Assembly: GCF_000482725.1 (NCBI RefSeq)
Contig: NZ_KI519486.1
Coordinates: 1 to 62,813 of the forward strand
Source: Psychromonas arctica DSM 14288
GTDB taxonomy: Bacteria > Pseudomonadota > Gammaproteobacteria > Enterobacterales > Psychromonadaceae
Direction: 5' to 3'
Length of the DNA stretch: 62,813 nt
The notes beneath the pieces were generated by a model. It was not told the DNA's origin, searched no databases, and worked only from the letters and a program-made list of their open reading frames with translations. The position numbers and the translations under genes are program-made. How positions within the stretch are numbered: position 1 is the first letter of the stretch; each line of letters begins with the position of its first letter. This document shows positions 15,770 to 23,666 of this stretch, piece after piece.

Positions 15770-16336
15770 TTAAATTTCATCAGACTCAAAAGCTTGATTT
15801 GCTTTATCAAAAGCATCACCTTTTTCTGGTGCATCGGACTCTTCAAATAATTTATCTAGCTTTTCACTGCCTTTTTGCCACAACTCTTTACTTGATTCTT
15901 TACCATCTTCCCAAAGGCCTTTACTGGTTTCTTTACTTTTATCCCAAATTTCTTTACTTTTTTCTTTGCTAGTTTCCCACATTTCCTGACTTGATTCAGT
16001 GCCTTCTTTCCATGCTTTGCTGGTGGTTTCTTTACCCGTCTCTAATGCATCTTGGCTTATTTTTTTACTTTTATCCCAGATCTCTTCACTGGACTTTTTA
16101 ACTTCGTCCCAAGATTTAGTGGGCTCAGTTTTTTTGGCTGCAGAAGTTTTATATAGCGTCTCTGCGTCAATTACAGTATCCACCGTTGCTTTTGCGTGGC
16201 TTACTTGTTTGGTGCTTAATGGAGCGTCAAGCACTGCTACTGCAGAATCTTGGTTGATTTCATCGGCATTACAGGCCGCAACAAATAACACACTACATAG
16301 ACATAATGATGATGTTACTTTTTTGGTTAGTTTCAT
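15770..16336 (-). CDS. lipoprotein with 11-residue amphipathic repeats
   Basis: A 188-residue probable outer- or inner-membrane lipoprotein with a type II signal peptide and lipobox VAAC (Cys22). The start is the ATG at 16336 with GAGAGAA upstream; the longer frame to 16411 would bury the signal peptide. From about residue 71 to 170 the protein consists of 11-residue repeats resembling SSKELWQKGSE. An aromatic or large hydrophobic residue falls every 11 positions: W76, W87, L98, W109, W120, W131, W142, W153, F164. The rest is K/E/S/T rich. An 11-residue period gives an extended amphipathic helix, as in group-3 LEA proteins, synuclein or right-handed coiled coils. Its function is unknown. Confidence 0.85.
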   Translation of the reverse strand: MKLTKKVTSSLCLCSVLFVAACNADEINQDSAVAVLDAPLSTKQVSHAKATVDTVIDAETLYKTSAAKKTEPTKSWDEVKKSSEEIWDKSKKISQDALETGKETTSKAWKEGTESSQEMWETSKEKSKEIWDKSKETSKGLWEDGKESSKELWQKGSEKLDKLFEESDAPEKGDAFDKANQAFESDEI

Positions 16337-16615
16337 ATTTGGTTCTCTCGTTAAATTCGTTATCAAATATACTATTTCAATGTTTTTTAAAAATCTGTTT
16401 GGTTCATTCAAACAATGTCATTTAATCAATCTGGTGTTTTATTAAGGTAAGCATATGGCGATAATGCAAAGTAATACCAATCTTATAAAAGACACCTAGT
16501 TAAAAGTATTGCTTATTAGTCAAGCAATAGTGGACATAGTTGCAAATAAAAGCGACCAAGGCTTGAATTATGGGAACAGATAAAATACTGTCTATAAAAA
16601 CAGTTGGAGTAAACG

Positions 16616-18547
16616 TTGAAACTATATATTGCTGAAAAACCTAGCCTAGGGCGTGCGGTTGCAGATGCATTACCTAAACCACATCGTAAAGCTGATGGTT
16701 GCATCTATGCTGGTAATGGTGATGTGGTGAGTTGGTGTATCGGGCATTTATTAACTCAAGTAGATCCTGAAGCCTATGACCCGAGCTTCAAGCAATGGAA
16801 GTTTGAACATTTACCGATCATTCCTGAACAATGGAAATTGAAGTCTGTTGCCAAAACCAGCAAGCAATTAAGTATTTTAAAAAAGTTAATTAAACAAGCT
16901 GACCAACTAGTGCATGTTGGGGACCCTGACCGCGAAGGTCAACTTTTGGTCGATGAAGTGATTCATTTTAGTGGTGTTAAAGGCAATAAATTAAAACAAG
17001 TTGAGCGTTGTTTAATAAGCGATTTAACCGTTAATGCGGTGAAACGTTCCATTCAAAATTTACGTTCAAACCAAGATTTTATTCCACTTTCAACTTCGGC
17101 ATTAGCAAGAACGCGTGCCGACTGGTTGTACGGTTTAAATTTAACCCGTGCTTATACTTTATTAGCCCAAAAATCGGGTTATAAAGGGGTTATTTCAGTG
17201 GGGAGAGTACAAACGCCATTGTTAGGGTTAGTGGCAAGGCGTGATAAAGAGATTGAGCAGTTTGTCAGTAAACCTTTTTATGAAGTATTAGCGCATTTGA
17301 TGGAAAATAAAAACACAGAGCAGGTATTTACGGCTAAATGGCAACCTAGTGAGGCTTGCGCTCCCTACCAAGATCCAGAAGGCCGAGTGCTGATCAAAGC
17401 ATTGGCTGGAAATGTAGCGACTAGGATCACCGACCAACCTGCCACAGTATTAAGCTTTATTAATAAAAATAAAAAACAAGTTGCTCCATTGCCTTATAAC
17501 TTATCTGGATTACAAATTGATGCCGCAAAACGTTTTGGATACAGTGCACAACAAGTCTTAGATGCAGCGCAAGCTCTCTATGAGCGCCACAAACTAATTA
17601 CTTATCCGCGTTCAGATTCACGTTATTTACCGCGTAATCATCACCAACAAGCTAAATACGTTACTCAAGCTGTTGCAAATAATGAACCGTTATTGCATCA
17701 AGCTGTGCAGGATGCAAATCTGTCGATTAAAGGGCGGGCATGGAATGACAGTAAAGTAGATGCACACCATGCAATTATTCCAACGGATACTAAAAAATCC
17801 ACTAGTTCGTTAGATATTGTTGCTAAAAATATTTATCAATTGGTTGCTCGTCAGTATCTCAGTCAATTTTATGATGATTATTGTTATGCTGAATGTGTTG
17901 CTGAGATTGAGATCAATAAAGGCCTGTTCATTAGTAAAGCCAAATCAAAACAAAGCGATGGTTGGAAGGTATTATTTCCCCAAAAAGAAACGGAAAATTT
18001 TTTACCGACATTAAAAAAAGGGCAAATATTATACTGTCAACGTGGTGAAGTCATTGATAAAAATACACAGCCTCCAGCTCATTTCACCGATGCAACTTTA
18101 TTAGCCGCAATGAGTAATATTGCACGTTTTGTTAAAGATTCAGAACTTAAAAAAGTGCTTAAAGAAACCGATGGATTGGGCACTGAAGCAACAAGAGCTG
18201 GGATTATAGAGCTATTGTTTAAGCGCCAATTTTTACAGCGAATTGGTAAAACGATTCAGGCAACAGAGGTTGGTCGCAAGTTAATTGAGAGTTTACCGGA
18301 TAGTTTGACGTTACCCGACATGACTGCGTTATGGGAAATGCAGTTAAATGCAATTAGCCAAAAGCAACAAAGTTATCAGGGGTTTGTGTTTCCGTTGCAG
18401 GATCAATTAGGCAGTATTATTAGCAAGGCAATTGTAGATGGCCCACAGGCATTAATTAATTTACCCGCTAGCCCTACAGGCTTTAAAAAATCATTTCGTA
18501 AAAAAAGAACCACAGGCGGTAAAGCGAGTCGCTTAAAAAAAGATTAA
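16616..18547 (+). CDS. topB: DNA topoisomerase III
   Basis: A 643-residue type IA topoisomerase that decatenates DNA and resolves recombination intermediates. The N-terminal Toprim domain has IAEKPSLGRA and the metal-binding DPDREGQLLVDEV. The catalytic tyrosine is in ITYPRSDSRYLP near residue 329 (Y328 in E. coli). The C-terminus is a short basic tail (KKSFRKKRTTGGKASRLKKD) instead of zinc fingers. The start is a TTG at 16616, supported by TTGGAG about 7 nt upstream and by alignment of MKLYIAEKPSL with the conserved N-terminus; no ATG fits. It is monocistronic. Confidence 0.96.
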   Translation: MKLYIAEKPSLGRAVADALPKPHRKADGCIYAGNGDVVSWCIGHLLTQVDPEAYDPSFKQWKFEHLPIIPEQWKLKSVAKTSKQLSILKKLIKQADQLVHVGDPDREGQLLVDEVIHFSGVKGNKLKQVERCLISDLTVNAVKRSIQNLRSNQDFIPLSTSALARTRADWLYGLNLTRAYTLLAQKSGYKGVISVGRVQTPLLGLVARRDKEIEQFVSKPFYEVLAHLMENKNTEQVFTAKWQPSEACAPYQDPEGRVLIKALAGNVATRITDQPATVLSFINKNKKQVAPLPYNLSGLQIDAAKRFGYSAQQVLDAAQALYERHKLITYPRSDSRYLPRNHHQQAKYVTQAVANNEPLLHQAVQDANLSIKGRAWNDSKVDAHHAIIPTDTKKSTSSLDIVAKNIYQLVARQYLSQFYDDYCYAECVAEIEINKGLFISKAKSKQSDGWKVLFPQKETENFLPTLKKGQILYCQRGEVIDKNTQPPAHFTDATLLAAMSNIARFVKDSELKKVLKETDGLGTEATRAGIIELLFKRQFLQRIGKTIQATEVGRKLIESLPDSLTLPDMTALWEMQLNAISQKQQSYQGFVFPLQDQLGSIISKAIVDGPQALINLPASPTGFKKSFRKKRTTGGKASRLKKD

Positions 18548-18744
18548 ACAACGTTATTAGTAAAGGAGCTTAAACAAACAATCTTAATAAATTGTCAAAA
18601 TAAACCACTTTAATAAGACGTCTAATATAACATAGACGACAAATGGACCTATGAAAAATAGGAATATATTAATTTCCATGCTTTTGCTCATCTAACCGCC
18701 TGCTCAATGTTATAGTCGCGGCCTTGATAATGATAAGGAAAAGT

Positions 18745-19527
18745 ATGGAAATTTCACTAGAGGTCATGGCGTTTCTCGTTGCCGTTGCAACATTAGCCGG
18801 ATTTATAGATGCGATGGCTGGTGGCGGGGGATTGTTGACCGTTCCTGCTCTACTCGCTGCAGGTATTCCACCTGCACAGGCATTAGCAACTAATAAACTA
18901 CAAAGCTCTTTTGGAAGTTTCTCCGCAAGCTTATATTTTGTACGCACTGGCATTGTGCAGTTAAAACCGATGCGTTTACCTATTTTATGTACCTTTGCCG
19001 GTGCCGCAATCGGGGCTGAAATCGTACAGCATGTAAAAGCTGATTTATTACTAAGTATTATTCCAATTATTCTGATTGCGATTTCAAGCTACTTTCTTTT
19101 CTCTTCTTCAATCACGCCACATCCAGATGATAAACCGAAACTGTCAGAAACTGCCTTTGCTTTTGTGATTGGTGGGAGTGTGGGGTTTTATGATGGGTTT
19201 TTAGGTCCAGGCACGGGCTCTATTTTTACGGTCTGTTTTGTTGCACTAGGGCGTTACGGATTGATCGCAGCAACGGCACGTACCAAAGTGTTAAATTTCA
19301 CCTCAAATATAGCTGCATTGCTGTTTTTTATTATTGCAGGATTACCAATATGGGAGTTGGGATTACTGATGGCAATAGGCGGCTTTTTTGGCGCGCGTTT
19401 AGGGGCAAAAGTGGTATTAGGTAATGGTCAAAAAATCATTCGACCATTGGTGATCATTATGTCGATGACTATGGCCATTAAGTTGTTATGGGAACAGCAC
19501 TCGTTATGGCTTTTATCAATGTTTTAA
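18745..19527 (+). CDS. TauE/SafE-family membrane permease, YfcA-like
   Basis: A 260-residue inner-membrane protein of the TauE/SafE family, which exports sulfur-containing organic anions or related compounds. The N-terminal family motif is clear (GFIDAMAGGGGLLTVPALLA), and the repeated half has GFYDGFLGPGTGSIF. Seven to eight hydrophobic segments are visible. The start is the ATG at 18745 with AAGGA upstream; an ATG at 18724 in the same frame lacks a site. The last 50 bp overlap the 3' end of a convergent LysR gene. The closest named relative I recognise is E. coli YfcA, whose substrate is unknown. Confidence 0.85.
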   Translation: MEISLEVMAFLVAVATLAGFIDAMAGGGGLLTVPALLAAGIPPAQALATNKLQSSFGSFSASLYFVRTGIVQLKPMRLPILCTFAGAAIGAEIVQHVKADLLLSIIPIILIAISSYFLFSSSITPHPDDKPKLSETAFAFVIGGSVGFYDGFLGPGTGSIFTVCFVALGRYGLIAATARTKVLNFTSNIAALLFFIIAGLPIWELGLLMAIGGFFGARLGAKVVLGNGQKIIRPLVIIMSMTMAIKLLWEQHSLWLLSMF

Positions 19528-20323
19528 CTCTTTGGTTTTGATAATTATTAGGCCGCAAACAGATGTGTATTGGTCGATATAAAGGCCTTAACTGCTCAAA
19601 AGTAAAACAGTGCTTCGCTTCTATTTTCATGGCTTTAACAATAGAAAGCGGGACTAATGCAGGCGCGGTACCACCGAGTGCAAGTTGTGCTGAAGCGGTA
19701 TAAGAGTCCATCTCCATTAATGGCTCAATACCTAATGTCGTTAATATATCTAATTGGTAACGGTTAGCTGGGTTCGATAGGTCATTGGTTAATATTTGCT
19801 TAGGCAGTGTTAATAATGCTGACTTGCTGACCAATACAAAAGGCTCTTGCCATAGACAAATCATTTTTAGTCCATGGTGTGCAGGGATCTGGCCTGCACA
19901 AAAGCCGATCGTTGCTTTACCGGATTGCACACGTTCAATGATTCTCGGGGTATGATGTGTGTTAATACGAATGGCGGCATCATGTTGACAATAATCCCCC
20001 ATAATACTGGCAAGGTATCCTGCGACTAAGGTTTCCGAGCAAGCAAGTGAAATAATTGTTTCATCTTTTAACGTATTTTGTTCGTAAATACGTCCCTGTA
20101 ATTCTTGAAATGTAGGTCCAATGCTAGCGATCAGCTCATTGGCTGCAGGTGTTAAGCGTACATGCCGGCCATCAGGTGCAATCAACTTTTTACCTAACTT
20201 CTTTTCTAATAATGCGATACGTTTGCTGACTGCAGACTGGCTAATATAAAGCTGACTACCTACTCGACTCATGGTTTTTTCATGGCTGAGCATTAACAAA
20301 GTTTCAATGCCTTCAAGTAACAT
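19478..20323 (-). CDS. LysR-family transcriptional regulator
   Basis: A 281-residue LysR-type regulator. The N-terminal winged helix-turn-helix is at residues 1-60 (SRVGSQLYISQSAVSKRIA, then LGKKLIAPDGRHVRLTPA), followed by a two-lobe effector-binding domain. The start is the ATG at 20323; the ribosome site is weak, and an upstream in-frame start at 20362 would add residues outside the family fold. Its 3' end overlaps the YfcA-like gene by 50 bp on the opposite strand. Convergent placement gives no direct target, and the effector is unknown. Confidence 0.85.
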   Translation of the reverse strand: MLLEGIETLLMLSHEKTMSRVGSQLYISQSAVSKRIALLEKKLGKKLIAPDGRHVRLTPAANELIASIGPTFQELQGRIYEQNTLKDETIISLACSETLVAGYLASIMGDYCQHDAAIRINTHHTPRIIERVQSGKATIGFCAGQIPAHHGLKMICLWQEPFVLVSKSALLTLPKQILTNDLSNPANRYQLDILTTLGIEPLMEMDSYTASAQLALGGTAPALVPLSIVKAMKIEAKHCFTFEQLRPLYRPIHICLRPNNYQNQRVKTLIKAITSAVPITT

Positions 20324-20437
20324 AAGATAAAGGGACCTAATATTTAAACAATAGACTATCAATGCTTATTTGGAATAGGTGAAAATAATATCGTAAAAAA
20401 TATCAACTAGCGAGTACGATAGCAATGTTCTTCAGGC

Positions 20438-21352
20438 TTATTTACCTATTGTTTGGTCCCAATAAGGTGGTGAGCCATAATAACCTTCCATAAAATCAAT
20501 GAAGCATCTGACTTTATTAGGTAATAATTTTCTGTGAGCGTAGACTGCATATAAACCAATCGATTCGGGTTCAAATTCCGGTAATATTTGAATGAGCTCT
20601 CCACTGTTCAAGGCTTTACTGGCGATGAAGGTTGGTTGCAATACGATACCTGCACCGGCAATGGCAGCTTCAACTAATACGTCTCCATTGTTACTGCGCA
20701 ATTCACTACTCTGGCCGCTATTTTGCGCTTTTAACCATTTAAAAACTTCATTGTTAGCATCTACTTCCATGTAACTATAATGCAGGTAGCGGTGAGTTTT
20801 AAGGTCTTCAGGTTGAGTGGGAGTGCCATATTTTTTTAGGTATTCAGGTGATGCACATAAAATCACCCGGATCGGGGCAATATGTTTAGCAATCAATGAT
20901 GAGCTTTTAAGCTGTCCGATGCGAATTGCAATATCAAAACCTTCATCAACAATATCCACTTTACGATCGTTGAGTTGTAAATCGATATTAACTAAAGGGT
21001 ATAGTAACTGAAATTCTGCCACTAATTTTGCCATGTGCTTTAATGCAAATGAAACAGGGGCACTGATCCGTAAGGTTCCCTTTGGGCTTTGTTGTAATCC
21101 ACCTAATTGTGAGTCCATTTCATCAATACTTAACAGTATTTGTTGTGCATGTTGATAGTAATGCGTGCCCGCTTCAGTCAAACTTACTTTACGTGTTGTA
21201 CGATGCAATAAGCGCACATCAAGCTGCTCTTCTAACTTCGATACATATTTACTCACCAGTTGTGGCGATAATTGCATGGCAGACGCGGCATTACTAAAAC
21301 TACCTTCAGCGACTACTGCAACAAATGCGCGCATTGCATCAATTCTATCCAT
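20438..21352 (-). CDS. LysR-family transcriptional regulator, divergent from doxX
   Basis: A 304-residue LysR-type regulator. The DNA-binding domain covers residues 1-60 (AFVAVVAEGSFSNAASAMQL and LLHRTTRKVSLTEAG), and the effector domain about 90-290. The RTTRxVxLTEAG signature places it in the large subgroup exemplified by DsdC/AaeR-unrelated redox and aromatic regulators; I cannot name an orthologue. The ATG at 21352 is preferred over the adjacent GTG because of AGAGGG spacing. It is divergent from doxX and the LigB-type dioxygenase, which are its likely targets in this arrangement. Confidence 0.87.
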   Translation of the reverse strand: MDRIDAMRAFVAVVAEGSFSNAASAMQLSPQLVSKYVSKLEEQLDVRLLHRTTRKVSLTEAGTHYYQHAQQILLSIDEMDSQLGGLQQSPKGTLRISAPVSFALKHMAKLVAEFQLLYPLVNIDLQLNDRKVDIVDEGFDIAIRIGQLKSSSLIAKHIAPIRVILCASPEYLKKYGTPTQPEDLKTHRYLHYSYMEVDANNEVFKWLKAQNSGQSSELRSNNGDVLVEAAIAGAGIVLQPTFIASKALNSGELIQILPEFEPESIGLYAVYAHRKLLPNKVRCFIDFMEGYYGSPPYWDQTIGK

Positions 21353-21647
21353 CACACCCTCTGTTCATTATTGCCTTACTTGATTGTGATTGTTTTAGGC
21401 TGGTTTATTCGATTGATATTGCTAGGGCACACTTTGTTAAATGATTTTGTAACGATTTTATTATTCGAACGCTTCAAAACTATTACGAAGATAGCCATTA
21501 CAAGAGAGCCTATTGCGTATTATCAACGTTTTGTTGTTAATTATTCAATATTACGCATATTACTCTTTTATTTCATTGATAGTAAAGTGGTCTCATCCCA
21601 ACAAGAAGGGGCAATTTATTAATAACTATTTTATAAAGGAATAATCC

Positions 21648-22097
21648 ATGAAATCATCATTGTTAAACAAAGCACTGTCATCTAAAGCGGGTGTTGCTGC
21701 ATTAATACTACGTGCGCCAATTGGCCTTATTTTAGCTGCTCACGGTGCGCAAAAATTGTTTGCGTGGTTTGGGGGATATGGATTAGAGGGGACTGGACAA
21801 TGGATGGCAAGCATAGGAATGACTCCAGGTTACCTAATGGCATTACTTGCTGGGAGTGCAGAATTCTTTGGAGGCTTAGCCATACTATTAGGTTTGTTAA
21901 CACGTCCTGCGGCAGTCGTTGCCGCTTTTACTATGGTTGTAGCTATATTCTCCGTACACATTAATAATGGTTTATTTATGGCCAATAATGGATACGAATA
22001 TGCGTTAACACTTTTGGTTGTCCTGGTTGCTATCGCCGTACAAGGTGGCGGTAGTTACAGTTTGGATAACTTACTAAGTAAAAAGTTGAATAAATAA
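21648..22097 (+). CDS. DoxX-family membrane protein
   Basis: A 149-residue inner-membrane protein with four hydrophobic helices. The DoxX signature is visible: ILRAPIGLILAAHGAQKLF near residue 25 and LAGSAEFFGGLAILLGLLTR near 75. Family members are linked to quinone or redox chemistry and often accompany pirin, reductases or dioxygenases. AAAGGAA is a good ribosome site. It is divergent from a LysR regulator (295 bp apart), and a LigB-type dioxygenase follows 395 bp downstream. A hairpin, TTGTCGCG/CGCGACAA, at 22133-22156 may end the transcript. Confidence 0.85.
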   Translation: MKSSLLNKALSSKAGVAALILRAPIGLILAAHGAQKLFAWFGGYGLEGTGQWMASIGMTPGYLMALLAGSAEFFGGLAILLGLLTRPAAVVAAFTMVVAIFSVHINNGLFMANNGYEYALTLLVVLVAIAVQGGGSYSLDNLLSKKLNK

Positions 22098-22492
22098 CTT
22101 AATTATTCCTTCTTTCTTACTTTATTCATTCATTGTCGCGACTCAGTGCGCGACAACGATCTATTAGTCAATTTTTTGGTCTGCGTTTTGCTTTTATTAT
22201 CCTGCCTAAGCACTTGAATATTTTGGGGCTGAACAAGTTATTACCTGTGTTGATCTCAGTGGCTAGTGCTCATTGAACATTCTATAGCATTAATTCTGCT
22301 AAATAACGGGTCAATCTTGTTGGTTAAAATGCATCACGTCTGCGTTAGACATTTGGCAAATGGAACATCATTTGACGTAATTCCTGCCTTAAATTGACTC
22401 ATTTTTTCTGCCCAACATTTGCTCGTATACAACATTTGCTCGTATACATAGTGGAGTTGCTATCAAACTTAATTTATTGTTTTGGAGTTAAC
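22098..22492. other. intergenic region with hairpin and dispersed repeat
   Basis: No gene is seen. It holds the hairpin at 22133-22156 and dispersed-repeat copy R1 (about 22293-22447) with a 17-bp tandem duplication at its right end. Confidence 0.6.
22293..22447 (+). repeat. dispersed repeat, copy R1
   Basis: Matches copies at 39556 and 57035. Shared blocks include TTCTGCTAAATA, GCGTTAGACATTT, TTTGACGTAATT and GCCTTAAATTGA in the same order. The right end carries AACATTTGCTCGTATAC twice in tandem (22414-22430 and 22431-22447). No coding capacity. Confidence 0.75.
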
Positions 22493-23302
22493 ATGAAAAA
22501 CGTTAATATTGCTTTTATTTCTCATGGTGGTGGTCCTATGCCACTGTTTGGTGACCCTGCGCACGCAAAAATGGTGACTTATTTAAAATCGTTATCCAAA
22601 AAAATGCGTAAACCAAGTGCTATTTTATTGGTTAGTGCACATTGGGAAGCAGAGCAGGTGACGATCACTGCGCAGGCAAACCCTGAATTGATCTACGATT
22701 ATTACGGCTTTCCTGCATCTGCATATGAAGTAAAATACCCAAGCCCGGGAGAGCCTGAGCTCGCAAAACAAGTACAACAGATATTCAAGCAATCAGGCAT
22801 ACCAGCTAAACTCGAATATAAAAGAGGTTATGACCATGGTGTATATGTTCCATTAACGCTAATGTATCCCGCTGCTGATATTCCTGTCGTTCAGCTTTCA
22901 TTGGTGAATAGTCTAAATCCTGCACAGCATATAGCGATTGGGAAAGCATTGCAGTCACTTGATTATTATAATTTACTAGTGATTGGATCAGGCTTTTCAT
23001 TTCATAATATGAAAGCATTCTTTGCGCCTAATACGGCTGATAGCCAATTAAAAAATCAACAGTTTGAAGATTGGCTAGATATAACCTTGAACGACAAAAA
23101 TATTCGTGAAGAGGAGCGCAGGGAGAGAATGATAAACTGGGTTCAGGCGCCACACGCTCGCTATTGTCATCCACGTGAAGAACATTTATTACCGTTACAT
23201 GTTTGTTATGGTCTAGCAAGTAGGGCAAGTGATGAGAGTCAACATTTAACTATTCTTAATAAACAATCAAGTGCCTTTATGTGGTATAGCCAAGTAGAAT
23301 AA
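22493..23302 (+). CDS. LigB/DODA-type extradiol dioxygenase (YgiD-like)
   Basis: A 269-residue member of the class III extradiol ring-cleavage dioxygenases (4,5-DOPA dioxygenase family). Candidate metal ligands are conserved: H in ISHGGGPMPL near residue 11, H in VSAHWEAE near 54, and H in YDHGVYVPL near 118. Bacterial relatives such as E. coli YgiD bind zinc or iron; physiological substrates are unclear. The start is the ATG at 22493 with TTTGGAGT upstream. The frame extends back to 22394, but this overlaps repeat R1 and is not coding. Its likely co-regulation with doxX is inferred from context. Confidence 0.88.
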   Translation: MKNVNIAFISHGGGPMPLFGDPAHAKMVTYLKSLSKKMRKPSAILLVSAHWEAEQVTITAQANPELIYDYYGFPASAYEVKYPSPGEPELAKQVQQIFKQSGIPAKLEYKRGYDHGVYVPLTLMYPAADIPVVQLSLVNSLNPAQHIAIGKALQSLDYYNLLVIGSGFSFHNMKAFFAPNTADSQLKNQQFEDWLDITLNDKNIREEERRERMINWVQAPHARYCHPREEHLLPLHVCYGLASRASDESQHLTILNKQSSAFMWYSQVE

Positions 23303-23666
23303 TGAAGTGGAAGATTAAAATTTTAGGCTTTGATTTCTTTATATTATTGCTTAATAGCTTACTGGTGTTTTTTAGCATCATATCAAGGAAATTAGGTCAA
23401 ATTACAAAAGTATAATGGTCTATTAAAATGAGTTGTTATGACCTCGGATAGCCTATCAATATGTTTCATTACATAACTTCAAATTGATTTTATTCCGTAT
23501 TTGTATAACCGGTTGTCACTTTACGTAAGTGACTATTGATTTAGGTGATATTACTGGCGATATAAGTCTTTTTATTGAAAACCTATGAATAAAAGTTAAT
23601 GATGATATTAAGGTAGAATATAGGTAAAAATTAATTTTAAAGTAAGGGCTAACGAACCAATAGCTT
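23303..23666. other. intergenic region
   Basis: Between convergent genes. No gene, strong hairpin or repeat was recognised. Confidence 0.4.

Noticed and set aside
16476-16500. Another end of the dispersed repeat (AAGTAATACCAATCTT)
   Set aside because: Only about 12 bp resemble the R2 terminus and none of the internal blocks follow.
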